Assembly (NCBI RefSeq): GCF_019279795.1 | Contig: NC_056743.1 | Location: forward strand, 869,642,364-869,706,363 | Direction: 5' to 3' | DNA: 64,000 nucleotides | Origin: Protopterus annectens | Taxonomy: Eukaryota; Chordata; Ceratodontiformes; Protopteridae | Part shown: piece by piece, positions 9,211 to 20,130 of the stretch | How the letters are laid out: each line of letters opens with the position of its first letter | Numbering within the stretch: position 1 is the stretch's first letter | Notes under the pieces: model-generated | What the model saw: only the letters and a program-made list of their open reading frames with translations | Told to the model about the DNA's origin: nothing | Database searches by the model: none | Position numbers and translations under genes: made by a program

Positions 9211-9912
9211 TCAGTATTAGCAAAAAACTACGGGCACTCATAAAATCGTCTAAGGCCAGCTTCGAGAGAAAAATTGCACAGGACACTAAGGATAATCACA
9301 AGGCTTTCTTTAGTTATGTTAGGAACCTGGGTGGGAATTCCCAGATATGCTCAGAATTAGTCCAAAATGACAAAAAAAATACACCAAACCCACAGACATT
9401 GCCAACATCCTAGCTGACAGGTTCAGCACAAACTCTCCCCCCCCCCCCACCAAAAGGGCAAATATATATCCCAGCAGAGTGCTGCCCCCCTGACATCTCA
9501 GATGCTCAGGTAAGAGCTGCCCTCTCCAAAGCAAAAAACACAGCATCAATGTGACCAGACAGTGTCCCGGGCTGCGTCCTACATGAACTCCAAGAAGAGC
9601 TAAACCCAAACAAAACTACTGTTCAATCTCAGCCTTACTACAGGATATGTACCCAAAGAGTGGCGTACAGCAACAGTGGTCCCTCTCCACAAAGGTGGTG
9701 CCTCAACGGATCCTGGAAACTATCGCCCCATAAACCTGACTAGCTTGGTCTGCAAAGCTATGGAAAGGATCATCATGGACCTCATAAATAAAGATATTGG
9801 GGACCTACAGACACTGGATCCTACCCAGCTTGGCTTTGTTAAGGGCAGATCCTGCCTCTGAAACCTGGTTGATTTCTTTGAAACAGTCACTAAGGCCATT
9901 GATGAGGGGAAG
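9211..9912 (+). pseudogene. LINE-2 broken linker and RT fingers
   Basis: Readable in pieces only: KKLRALIKSSKASFERK and NHKAFFSYVRNL at 9215-9330, and TVVPLHKGGASTDPGNYRPINL at 9676-9745 with LGFVKGRSCL at about 9830. Several frameshifts lie between 9350 and 9670, including in a run of ten C at 9438-9448. A TGA (CTCTGAAACC) lies near 9858. The same region can be followed in LINE-3. Confidence 0.8.
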
Positions 9913-11043
9913 GTGGTCCACACAGCCTACCTGGACCTCGCAAAAGCCTTCGATACCGTACCCCACTCGGGCATTATAGATAAGCTCACCAGCTTAAATA
10001 TAAACCCCTATGTCACTAGATGGGTTGCAAACTGGCTCAAGGACAGAACCCACATGGTTAGAATTGCTGGAGCCATGTCAGACTCCAAACCAGTTACAAG
10101 TGGCGTCCCACAAGGCTCAGTCCTGGGACCTCTCTTGTTCGGTATATATTTCTCTGAGGTACAGGCCAACACGGAAGGACTGTGGCTGACCAAGTTTGCA
10201 GATGACTGCAAACTGGACGCCATAATCGACACTCCAGCTGACACAAGCATCCTCCAAAAGGGCCTCATAGAAACAGAGAACTGGTGCCAGAGCCATGGCC
10301 TCAAGCTAAATGCCAAAAAGTGTATAGTCATCCCCTTTGGCAAAAATAAAGTGCCCACAAATTACCACATAGGTGGTAATCCATTAAATACAGAAAAAGT
10401 AATTAGGGACCTGGGGACCCAAGTTGATAGCAATCTCTCATTTGACAACCACGTGGCTAAAGTGGTTAGAAAAACATTTTATATAGCCCATCTAATCATG
10501 AAGGGATTCACATCTAGATCAGGGGAGGTCATCGTGCCTCTTTACTCATCCCTCATCAGGCCCATAATTGAGTACACTGCCCCTTTTGGGATGTACCTTA
10601 CCAGACACCTGCAGCAACTGGAAAGACCCCAAAAGTACCTCACCAAGAGGATCAAAGGGCTCAAACAGATGCCATATGCTGCCCGGTTAAAGAAACTCCA
10701 GCTCTACTCAGTGGCATACTGCCTGCTCAGAGGCGATCTGTGCCTGACGTATAAAGCCATGTCCAACCCGGAATTAATGGACATGCTGCACCTCAGAAAA
10801 TCCAAATCCCATCAAGTTACGTGCTCGAGAGACTTGAACCACAGCACTGAAATAAATAGGACATGCTGGAGGGACAGATTCATAACCCAGAAGCTCCCTT
10901 CACTCTGGAATAAAATTCCAGTCCAGGTTAGGCAGAGTCCCTCATTGACTCTCTTCAAGAGGAATCTTGATGAGTGGATGGGAGATCGTAGGTTTACCCC
11001 GGGTATCACTTCTGTGTCACTGTTAGACAGAGGCACAGTATAG
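9913..11043 (+). CDS. LINE-2 reverse transcriptase, palm to C-terminus
   Basis: An open stretch of 376 codons from YLDLAKAFDTVPH (first catalytic Asp) through SGVPQGSVLGPLL and KFADDCKLDA (the FADD pair). It continues over the thumb (SLIRPIIEYTAPFGMYLTRHLQQLE) to CWRDRFITQKLP and ends LLDRGTV. It is the best LINE RT in the window and the reference used to read the other copies. The ATG at 9913 is internal; the natural protein would begin about 570 codons upstream. Confidence 0.9.
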   Translation: MVHTAYLDLAKAFDTVPHSGIIDKLTSLNINPYVTRWVANWLKDRTHMVRIAGAMSDSKPVTSGVPQGSVLGPLLFGIYFSEVQANTEGLWLTKFADDCKLDAIIDTPADTSILQKGLIETENWCQSHGLKLNAKKCIVIPFGKNKVPTNYHIGGNPLNTEKVIRDLGTQVDSNLSFDNHVAKVVRKTFYIAHLIMKGFTSRSGEVIVPLYSSLIRPIIEYTAPFGMYLTRHLQQLERPQKYLTKRIKGLKQMPYAARLKKLQLYSVAYCLLRGDLCLTYKAMSNPELMDMLHLRKSKSHQVTCSRDLNHSTEINRTCWRDRFITQKLPSLWNKIPVQVRQSPSLTLFKRNLDEWMGDRRFTPGITSVSLLDRGTV

Positions 11044-11163
11044 TAACCTCGAAAAAGGGCAGAGCAAAATTATTTTAAAATGGGTGGCGAAAGCCAAACA
11101 CACTCTGGCTAGGCTTATAAATGCCCTAGGGCAGATAGCCTAGTATGAACCTATGAACCTATG

Positions 11164-12689
11164 TAGCTACATATGAGTCAGAGCTGCTGTTTTATATTAC
11201 TTAAGCAGCTTAGCCTCTCAGTTCGCCTTAGCCTGCTTATTTTAGATATTTTCTGTTTCATCTTTTATCTTTTTTTTTTGTAGTGTGTCTTGTATTGTCA
11301 CTGTTTGTGCCAACCCATTTCCGCTTTTGGTGACAGCACCTGCTTGACTGAACTATTACATCTTCTGCAGACATCATGTTGTATAAGGTTCCTCATTCAT
11401 AATATTTTACAGCTTGCTACTGCATACAGTAAGCTTTGGATCTTAGATTATCCAGTCTGTCCAATTCATTGCATGGGACTCGTCCACCAGTAAGTTAAAT
11501 AGCTTAAGCTACTCCCCTACCTTCCATACTGCACTACCACTCCCTTTCTTCCCAGATCTAGTGTGCCATCATAGCATCAAAGGCTCAGATATATGCTTTT
11601 CTTATTATATGTATAAATCTCTTGTTTTTCTAGTACATACAACATCATGTGTTCATCATTCCTCCTGCTGCAGTTGTCCTTAGGCTATATGGGTTGTTTC
11701 CTGTCTAAGAAACTACAACTGACTAGCTTCAGAAAGCTCTGGCTTCCCCTCCCCTATTCCTTCACTCTGACAGCTGACTGGTTAATCCCAAGAAGGAAAA
11801 TCAGCATTCAGAGTTGTTGCTTGCCCCTTTCTAACATATTTCATTTAGATGCTTTAATACATAGAAACAGATTAGGATGGATAGCAGCATCATAAAATAT
11901 AAACAAAGTGGTTAACAGACAGACCATGTATGCATACATGCTTATATCTCAACAGCTTACTACAAAATGGCAGTCAGACTTGCACGTGTCAGTATTTATA
12001 CACTTGTGCAAACCTTTGGATAGCTTCTTAAAGATACATATGCACACATTGATCTACAAGAGTGAAACTGTCTTCAGTACTTTCTTGCCAGCTTGAGAAG
12101 CATCTCAGTGGCTTTGCAGGAGCAGCAATTGGTTAAGATAATTGTTTCTGGCAGATAATTACTGAGTAGAGGATTCCCTCAAAACACACCCAAGCAACCT
12201 TTCTCAACACTCTCTAGACACAGTATCTGCACAGTCATACAACTCTCTTTTAAGAAAACTAACATTAATCCATTTTTTTCACTAAAAACAGTATTTTCCC
12301 TTTAAGAAACCTGGCATTTTTTCACAACATCTGACATTTCCTGTCGGGTATCACTACTTTTAGCAGACTGTTTATTAATGTATTTGGGTCTAATTTTATG
12401 AAACATTATGTACTGCTTGTGTAAACTTTGAATTTTGTGGGACAGAAAGGTTTATGGAGCAACGGGCAGGGTTTTAACTGTTACTATAATGCATATAATC
12501 ACTTTATGGCACTTCACCTGCCATTTTGATTCTGTCAGTGTTTGAACAGTACTGACAGAGTAATTTTGCTTTACTTTTACATTTTGTAAGTTAAAGAACT
12601 GGGGAAGTCATGTGAGTGAATGTGTACTGTTTGTGAACACTCAGTAACAAATTACATTTCAAATGATTCATTCCAATAATACTTACTGC
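11164..12689. other. Spacer with no recognisable gene
   Basis: Mixed AT-rich sequence with only short open frames and no homology seen to the other elements. Part of it may be the left end and leader of DIRS-8, whose gag begins soon after, but no ITR partner could be identified. Confidence 0.5.
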
Positions 12690-12926
12690 CTTTAGCACTT
12701 CTTCCTGGTTACAACATGGATACTTCTGGTCTGGTTGTTTCTTCTCTTGTAGTACCTAGAAAAAAAACAGTTACCAGGGAGTCCTTGCCATTGTTGTAGA
12801 CTCAATCTGTGCCTCAGCCAATAGTGGGTGAACCTGCAGTGGGCATTGGGGCATTGATCGTTCCTCAGACCTCTCACTTTCCTTTCTAGCTTCTTTTGCC
12901 ATAGTCCTTGTGACCAGACAGCAGGA

Positions 12927-13440
12927 ATGAAGGGTCAGCCATGTCCTACGGCTGTTCCAGTATCCGTTACTGGCATGGGAGAATCATCTTATCTGGGTTT
13001 GGGAGACACTCTGGGAGATTCTTCTCTGAGTAACAAGGGCAAGAGAGCAGTAGGTCAGGCAGACATCCTTCCTTCATGTCTGTCTTATTCTGCTGGAAAT
13101 CTTAAGAAAAAACAAAAAGTTAAACATTGTTCTTCTGATGAAGTTATTACTTTTAAAGAAGACAAGTACCTTACCTTGGCTAGACAGGCATTATAGGCAG
13201 TAAATCCTGGCATGCAGAAGCCTTTATAGATGGGCATTCCCTATCAAATTATTCTTGAAGAAACAGGGTCTGATTCTGATGTTGACAGAGAGAGGGTGGC
13301 TTCTCCTGCAGATTCTCAAGCACAACTCTCTGATTGTGAAGAATACTTTTAATTCATATTCTCTTGTGGAAGAATTTTCTTTTCATCAGACCATTTCCAA
13401 GAGGAATGAGGTATTTTTTATGGGAACAAATAGATGACCC
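12927..13440 (+). pseudogene. DIRS-8 gag, N-terminal part
   Basis: The open segment 12927-13196 includes LKKKQKVKHCSSDEV and a LTLARQA end. These match LVKKKQKSKHVCTPQ and LGLAQD in the DIRS-9 gag at 31490-31575. A frameshift near 13200 leads to an acidic stretch (SDSDVDRERVASPADSQ). The homology stops at a C-run at 13440. Confidence 0.6.
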
Positions 13441-13509
13441 CCCCCCCCGAACTGAGGCAGTGTTATATGTTATGAATGGATATTCCTCATTCCACTCCCA
13501 TCCCTCCCA

Positions 13510-13625
13510 TCATACCTCTTTACCTGGAAACATCAAAAATCTGGACAAGGCCCATGAAAAATAGGTACAAATCTGTATGCTGATTAACATCTAATTTGCA
13601 TGCATAATTATGTAACCCTACCCAC
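13510..13625. repeat. Diverged copy of a TIR-element end
   Basis: The stretch ACATCAAAAATCTGGACAAG and its flanks resemble the left end of the TIR element at 57017-57417 and short segments in the tandem array at 14600-15110. Confidence 0.45.
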
Positions 13626-14384
13626 TCCAGTGGAATTGTGGGATACCAACTTTCAAATGCAAACTGAAGAACAGACAACCAAAATATGGCACCAGAGTCC
13701 CCCCTGCACCCATTCCAATGTCCCATTACCTGGCAATTTATCCCCATTTGCCATAAACACTATTGTGTGCATACCACTTTACTTCTACAATGATTATTTG
13801 GATTTTATTTTTACATTTTGCAGCACAACAATGCACAAGCACTAACAGACATTGCCTAAACAAAGCAATACTGTCTCACAATGATAATAAACTTGGCATT
13901 AAAACGTCTCTGCCCTTGAAACTCACATTCATTGAAATAACATTGAAACCCACACACCACATCCAAAGTAAATGCATCTGGCCAGTGGTGGATAAAGATT
14001 ACCTTTGGGCTGTTTTCAAGTCATTGGCCTGTTATACACAAAACAAGAAACATACATGTGTTCTTTTCTTTGATACACCTTCCTGACTTTAAGTTATATT
14101 CCTTGTATAATTCAGCACACTTGTTAGACAGAGCACATTTTAAATTTATTGTTTGAACATTTTTTCTGTAGGCTGTACTGTAGGCAATGAAACAAAATGC
14201 ATGAAACAATAATGACAAAATTGCCCAAATCAGAACATTTCCATCATAAAAGTTTACTTCCACACCCACACTATAAATAGAATGACAGTAGTGTAAGCCA
14301 TAGGCATCTTGCACAGCTTCTCGCACTTATTTTCATCTTCATTTTTTTTTTGTGGGGGGGGTGCAAAAGGTCAGAAACCAAGGG

Positions 14385-14530
14385 CACATTTTAAACATTG
14401 CTTGTATAATTTTGGAAAGTTTATGGAATAAAATGTGTTACCACCATGCATGTCACTGGCAAGTCTTGAACCTAGGACCCTATGCACTACAGTCAGAGCA
14501 ACATACCACTATGTCAAATCAGCAGTTTCC
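14385..14530 (-). mobile_element. tRNA-derived SINE, unit 1
   Basis: On the minus strand the head reads with a pol III A box close to TGTCATAGTGG, one base off consensus. About 35 bases later there is a B box close to GGTTCAAGAC. The spacing fits a tRNA-like promoter. The tail is AT-rich with no clear poly-A. Confidence 0.6.
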
Positions 14531-14758
14531 TGAAAAAAACGAAAGATTTAAACTTAATGACTATCATTTAGTGAATTCAGTTCTCAGTACTCACTTCTCA
14601 CCATAGCTCTCAACCTCTTAGCACAAAAAACATGGACAAACAATGCCAATAATGGAGGAATACAAATTCAGTTCTCACTTCTCACCATAGCTCTCAACTC
14701 TTACAACAAAAACCTGGACAAAGCTCACAAGTGGTGGTGGCTAGGGACTTACCAGTGA

Positions 14759-14910
14759 CACATTTTAAACATTGCTTGTATAATTTTGGAAAGTTGCTAG
14801 AATAAAATGTTGTTTTGCCACCATGCATTTCACTGGCAAGTCTTGAACCCAGGACTCTATGCGCTACAGTCAGAGCAACATACCACTATGCCAAATCAGC
14901 AGTCCCCTAA
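14759..14910 (-). mobile_element. tRNA-derived SINE, unit 2
   Basis: Same family as unit 1 and better preserved: A box TGGCATAGTGG and B box GGTTCAAGAC on the minus strand (about 14840-14893). The tRNA-like head is followed by a tail extending to 14759. Confidence 0.65.
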
Positions 14911-15208
14911 AAAATAGGAAGACTGAAACTTAATGGGTATCATGTAGTGAACTCAGTTTTCACTTCTCACCATAGCTGTCAACCTCTTAGCACAAAAAAC
15001 CTGGACAAACAACAACACCAATAATGGGGGAATACAAATTATGTTCTCACTTCTCACCACAGGCTTAGCTCTCAACTCTTAGGAGAAAAAAATCTAGACA
15101 AAGCTCAGAAATGATAGTGGCTAGGGACTTCAGGCTCTTTTTACCCTGTACTAAAGGTACAGGGTTTGAGCCTGATTACCTCTAGCCACCAGGTGTATTA
15201 GATGGGGG

Positions 15209-15211
<3 letters not shown>

Positions 15212-15254
<43 letters not shown>

Positions 15255-15286
15255 CACACACACACACAAAAACACACACACACACC
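15212..15286. repeat. CA microsatellite
   Basis: (CA)n of about 75 bases, interrupted twice by short A-runs. Confidence 0.97.
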
Positions 15287-15309
15287 TTGAGTCCAAACCT
15301 GTTAACTTC

Positions 15310-15600
15310 CATCTCCGGCTGCTAATAACTTATTTCATTCCCGAATCTTGCTCTTGAAATAACAAGTGCATTGGCCCAAACATGTCCTCCCAGCTGCTGA
15401 AACAAAGTACTTCCAATCTCGCTATTCCATTCCTGGCTGCTGCTAATAAATCCTCACTCTTGAAATGACATAAATCCAATCTCGCTCTTGAAATAATCCA
15501 TCCTGCTGCTGCTAATAAATCCAGTCTCACTCTTGAAATAATGAGTGCATTGCTCCAAACATGTCCTGCTCTAAACGCTAACATTTCCTGCTTGCTCTTG
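15310..15600. repeat. Imperfect minisatellite
   Basis: Repeated use of the phrases CTGCTGCTAATAAATCC and TCTCGCTCTTGAAATAA, and of CCAAACATGTCCT at 15377 and 15557, shows a degenerate tandem array with units of roughly 60-90 bases. Confidence 0.7.
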
Positions 15601-15684
15601 ACTGCTGCTGTTTCCTGGTCGCATTTGCAGCTGGAAATGATGACATGAGCTCAAGGAGCTCATTTCCGACTGGCTGATAGCCCT

Positions 15685-15725
15685 GACGGAACTGATGTCA
15701 TCGTGCACATGATGACGTCAGCTCC
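15685..15725. repeat. Palindrome with CRE-like half-sites
   Basis: TGATGTCATC and GATGACGTCA face each other around GTGCACAT. The right arm contains TGACGTCA, the same motif found in the DIRS-6 ITR. It may be a leftover DIRS end or a cruciform-prone site; its function is unknown. Confidence 0.5.
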
Positions 15726-15839
15726 GACAGCGCGATAGTCGAAAAAATAAAGAAAAGAAATTGGGAGTGAAGGGGTGCCACTTGGGAATTATGGCACTCC
15801 TTCATTTGGACCCCAAAACTCTGTAAAAAACGAGTAATT

Positions 15840-16222
15840 CGGTATGGTTGAGAGGTCTGCCTCCTATATTGCCAGCCCTGGAGGATATGTTGAATGCTTC
15901 CTGTAATCATCCTGATAGCCTTACATCAGTCACTAAAAAAGGCGATAAGCTGTATAAAGTATGTCAGGCTAATACATTTATTTTCTCTCACCTTAGGTCA
16001 GACCCGGCTGTCATTTCCACTGTATCTAATTCTAGCAACAAACTTAATAGCAGCCCTTCTACTTGTGATAAGGTGGGTGAAATGTTTGACCAAGTAGGTA
16101 AGAGAATGTTTTCTTCTTTACCATGCATAAATGTGGAAATTTATGCTATGTCGTATGGATGGTCTGAGAGAATTAGCTTTTCCTCTTCCTACAGAAGAAA
16201 GTTCATTCCTGAACCAAACCGA
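15840..16222 (+). pseudogene. DIRS-8 gag, middle part
   Basis: Reads LPPILPALEDMLNASCNHPD, then KLYKVCQANTFIFSHL and FDQVGKRMFSSL. These match DRYYRVPESHKFLFRNP and DRWGKRVYTSATL in the DIRS-3 gag and LSTLEGLSVTACNFPDS in the DIRS-9 gag. The frame is broken exactly where DIRS-3 begins (about 16223). Confidence 0.7.
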
Positions 16223-16420
16223 TGTTCTTTGTCTTTCACTGTTGCAGTCATTACATTTGGGTAATCTGCTGGCAGGTTGCCCTCAGTCGGCCTGATTAAC
16301 AAAGTCTTGGGTCCTGCATCGATTGCTGTCCCTTCTTCCATGATGTCAGGTCGTTAGGGGTGTAAATCATGCAGCCGACTCCATTGCATTAGTCTTTATT
16401 GCCGTGTGGTGCCCGAAGCA
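16223..16420 (+). repeat. DIRS-3 left inverted terminal repeat
   Basis: Reverse complement of the right end around 21590-21740. Compared with DIRS-6 the TATA-like block has decayed to GGTGTAAATC. Confidence 0.8.
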
Positions 16421-16542
16421 GAAGCAGTTCGCAAGTGCCGGTCTGCCGACTCCCGAAATTTTCATTTTCGAGTTTCAGAACTGAAGTCTTCAACTTAAAA
16501 GCTAAATACCCCATTGGGGAAGCTTTTTCTTGCTCCTTACCG

Positions 16543-16794
16543 ATGTCAGTAAAAGTTAATAATTGCATTACTTGTGGAAAGCAAATACCTCATAAAGATT
16601 TTCATTTGTACTGTATTCCTTGCCTAGGCCCTGACCACGACGTACCTTGTTGTCGGTTTTGTGCTTTATTTAATCAGTGCACTGTCCGTCATAAGTACAT
16701 TTTTGCCTTTAAATATTTTGATTTCTGTTCTCGGTTTAATTATCCAGTAATGACGGTTAGCCATCCAACTACCGGGATTCTGAAAAAAACGTAA
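16543..16794 (+). pseudogene. DIRS-3 gag N-terminus with Cys/His motif
   Basis: Starts MSVKVNNCITCGKQIPH, the same start as the DIRS-6 gag. It contains CITCGKQIPH, CIPCLGPDHD and CCRFCALF, arranged like the Cys/His motif in the DIRS-2 gag. A stop at 16792 truncates it (GILKKT then TAA); DIRS-6 reads on as KKCKEKDRDR. The motif is probably a zinc-binding nucleocapsid-like unit. Confidence 0.8.
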
Positions 16795-16954
16795 AGATAA
16801 AGACAGAGACAGGCCGTCGAGGTCCAAAACTGCCGACGACGCTTCTCTTAAGCCAGTCGCCAGTTCACCGGTACTCGGAGAGGTGCTTTTGCAGCCCCTG
16901 ATACCCGCTACTTCTGACTAGCAGGCCTCTACTGAGACCCATTCGGAGTCCAGT

Positions 16955-18172
16955 ATGCCACAAGATGCTTCACCTATGGAACCCGCGGATGTCTCTAACT
17001 TGGATGGGTCCAGAGCCACTGTGCAGGCACTGGCTTCTGAAGGTGTATTCAGGCCTACAGACTTGCATATTAAACCCACTCCACCTTCTATACTAAAGCC
17101 TAAATCTCAATCTATGTCTAAAAAACCAACACCCAGGCCACATGTTCAGGCCCCTATGCCTGAAAAACAAATGATCAAAATGGCTGAAGATCTTATTACT
17201 CTAATCAGGGGTAGTCAACCCCCTCTTCTAAGAGGCCTAGGGCTGAGCTTGACTATGAATCTTCTGATCAGGACTCTGTTTCCTCTGATTCTTCTAATGA
17301 CCTGGATTTGTCTATACCTTCTTATGAGGATTCTGATGCAGAGGATTCAATTCCCTCTGCTTCTCCCCCTGAGGATTTTTCTTTTGGGGAAACTTTACAT
17401 ACCTTAAGGGAGCATTTCCACTGGGAAAGTCAGGAATTTTCTGAATCAAAAAAAGAGGCTTAGGGATTTCCTTCTACTACCTCAGCATAGGCCTTTGGCT
17501 ATACATCCTGTAGTAGACATTGTTGATGTGTTTTCGGAATCCAGTATGGCCCCTGATTCCCTGCCTCCGGCTCCTAGTAAACCTGACAGATACTACAGAG
17601 TTCCTGAGTCCCACAAGTTCCTTTTCAGAAATCCTGTTGTGGATCCAGAAACCATTTCTCCGGGGCCCAAGGGCATTAAGGCTTCTACTGCTAAAAATCC
17701 TACCTCTTCTGATAGAGACTCTAGGGTGCTGGATAGATGGGGTAAAAGGGTTTATACTTCTGCAACCTTGGCAATCAGGACTTTAAACTGCCAGTTTCAT
17801 ATGTTAAAATATCAACAGCATATTATTGAACTGCTTAAATGGAAAATGGTGTTGATTTCTGACTGTGTTGAAAATAAAGATTTACAGGATTTATTGCATT
17901 CTGCTGAACAAGTTGGAAAACATACTCTGCAATGTGGTTTTGATTCTTTAGAGGCCTCTTGCAGGGCTGCTGTTACTGGGTCTGTGCTTAGAAGGCATGC
18001 TTGGCTTAAGGAGCAATCTCTGCCTGATCATGTTAAAGTGAAATTGTTGGATGCTCCTTTAAATCAGGACCGCCTGTTTGGCAATAAGGCTGAAGAAGTT
18101 TTAAAAAAGATGGAAGATGAAGCTAAATCTATGCAAACTGTAAAAGATTTCTTACAAGTGCAACCTCCATGA
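16955..18172 (+). pseudogene. DIRS-3 gag, remaining part
   Basis: Frame pieces 16955-17407 and 17495-18172 cover the acidic region and the capsid-like core: KMAEDLITLIRGS, DRYYRVPESHKFLFRNP, WGKRVYTSATLAIR, then GSVLRRHAWLKEQSLPDHVK and AEEVLKKMEDEAKSMQTVKDF. The frame ends at 18172 with VQPP. One frameshift lies near 17230. The same order is seen in DIRS-6 at 42393-43554. The start of this stretch is an internal Met. Confidence 0.8.
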
Positions 18173-18404
18173 TTTAGTAGGCACTGGCCTACTAAGAATT
18201 GGTCCTTTCCAGCTCCTTCCAGATCCACTCAAGTCAATCCCAGACACACCAAAAGCACCAGGTTTCAGTCCCAGGGGACTCTCAGAACTAAGCAATGGGG
18301 GGGGGGGGGGCTCCACTTCCATATTGGAAATAACAAGACACCCCCCTATGGTAAACAGTCTCCATGGCTTTCCTTAAAAATTACCAAGCACTTACCTTTT
18401 AGCC

Positions 18405-19350
18405 ATCCCTTTGGGGGGAAAGATTGCTCATGCAAAAAACTGGGAACTCATAACCCAGGACAAATGGGTTTTAAATATAGTGTCCCAGGGATACAGATTT
18501 CATTTCCACACGTTGCCAACACCAAACGGGTGGCCAGACCTGCCCCCCAAATCAGTGGGCAGAGGCTCAAAAACAAGTACTTTCCCTCTTAAGCATGGGG
18601 GCTATTCAACCGGTACCAGGAGAGGTAAAGGGACAAGGTTTCTACTCCAGACTTTTCCTGGTACCCAGAAAAGACAAATCATGGTGTCCAATTCTGGACC
18701 CGTCTAATCTAAACACCTTTCTGGACATTCCAAAATTCAAGAGGCTGACTCTTCACCAGTTACTTTCTATGCTAGGCAAAGATGCCTGGTTGGCAACTCT
18801 AGATTTAAAAGAAGCTTACCTGCATATCCCAATCAGGGAATCTTGCAGAAGATACCTACGCTTCAAAGCAGGCTACTTGCATTATCAGTTCTCTGCACTA
18901 CCCTTTGGCTTGTTTACTGCACCCAGGGTATTCACAAGGTGCCAATAATTGCATTTTGCAGGCAAAGAAATATTCAGATATATCCATACCTGGATAATTG
19001 TTTAATTCTGGCAGAAAACCAGGCCATACTTCTAAATCATCTGGCATTTGTAAAAAGGGTTCTAACTAGTCTGGGATACACCATAAACGAAAAGAAATCA
19101 CAACTGTACCCTCTCAACAGATTACATTCCTGGGTGCAAGCTTGAATACAACTGCCCAGATGGCTTTCCTCACACCAGAAAAGCAAATTAATTTGGTAAC
19201 TTACTTCAAACAAGTGGCCACAAAAACCCTGCTGTCTGCAAGACAAATACTGCAAGCCTCGGGGTTCATGGCCTCCTGCATTCTTCTAATTCCATTTGCA
19301 AGACTGCATATGAGGAAACTTCAGTGGTACTTAAAAAGTCTATAGAGTCA
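18405..19350 (+). pseudogene. DIRS-3 reverse transcriptase
   Basis: Pieces in order: WVLNIVSQGYRFHF; FYSRLFLVPRKDKSW; TLDLKEAYLHIPI (first Asp); LPFGLFTAPRVFT; then, after a frameshift near 18945, IYPYLDNCLIL; TINEKKSQL; and after another frameshift LNTTAQMAFL and SARQILQASGFMAS. The catalytic YLDD is YLDN here. A TAG at 19343 interrupts the connection region. The gene is inactive. Confidence 0.88.
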
Positions 19351-20130
19351 ACATTGTCATAGCCTGGAAACAATGATTCCAATCATACCTTGCCTACGCC
19401 TGGATTTCCTATAGTGGGCAGAGGCCTGCCACCAAAACAAGGGGCTGCCATTCACACTACCCCTCTGCCACCCAAACCCTAACTACAGATGCATCAGACT
19501 ATGCATGGGGGGCACACCTGGCAGGGAAGTGCATTCAGGGCAAATGGAACCCAAATCAAATGCACCTACATATCAATCAAAAAGAAATGCTGGGTGTACA
19601 GAATGCTCTGACAGCCTTCAAGGACTACATTCTTCCAGGATAACTAATGGTAAAGACGGACAACACCATGGTTATGTGGTAAATAAATAAGCAGGGGGGG
19701 TACACATTCCTACCCCCTCTGCAGACTAGCCATAGCATTGTGGAACACGGCCTTGAGCTACCAAGTGCACCTACAAGCTCAATTCTTGCCAGGAAAATTG
19801 AATACACTGGCAGACGGACTAAGAAATCTCATGGACTCACACAAGTGGAAACTGGAACCACGGATTTTCAACATGTTGACAAGCAAATGGGGGAGCTCAG
19901 ACATAGATCTATTTGCCTCCCCCAGAACTACCAGTTGGACAAATTTTGCACAATGACTCTCCACAAAAAAGCCTGGAAAGTGGATGCTCTGTCCTTCAGC
20001 TGAAAAAACCTAACAGTCTACACCTTTCCTCCTCTGCCTCTGCTTTCCAAAGTTCTGCTAAAAGTCAAACAGGACAAACCAAGAATGATTTTGATTGCTC
20101 CAGACTGGCCATGCTAACACTGGTACCCAC
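19351..20130 (+). pseudogene. DIRS-3 RNase H and methyltransferase-like region
   Basis: Shifted frames give LTTDASDYAWG (first RNase H Asp), HINQKEMLGVQNALT, a WYxNK region damaged at 19680 and FLPGKLNTLADGL. They continue to WGSSDIDLFASPRTT and the YTFPPLPLLSKVLLK block of the methyltransferase-like domain. At least three frameshifts or stops are present. Confidence 0.8.

Larger units (their letters stand above)
8115..11163 (+). mobile_element. LINE-2: CR1/L2-type LINE, 5' truncated near the start of ORF2
   Basis: Contains an apurinic-like endonuclease ORF, a broken linker and an RT ORF, then a 3' UTR ending in ATGAACCT repeats (11145-11163). It follows the end of LINE-1 with no spacer, in the same orientation. 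ORF1 is absent; compare LINE-3, where it survives. Confidence 0.9.
14385..15130 (-). repeat. Direct repeat, about 374-bp unit, two copies, containing SINE and TIR-like parts
   Basis: The segment beginning CACATTTTAAACATTGCTTG at 14385 recurs at 14759 with about 90 percent identity by eye. Each unit contains a SINE on the minus strand followed by two pieces of sequence like CATAGCTCTCAACCTCTTAG near 14605, 14690, 14965 and 15060. This indicates a local tandem duplication of a composite block. Confidence 0.75.

Noticed and set aside
15212-15286. CRISPR-like or regulatory repeat
   Set aside because: A plain CA microsatellite with no spacers; the whole window is of vertebrate type.
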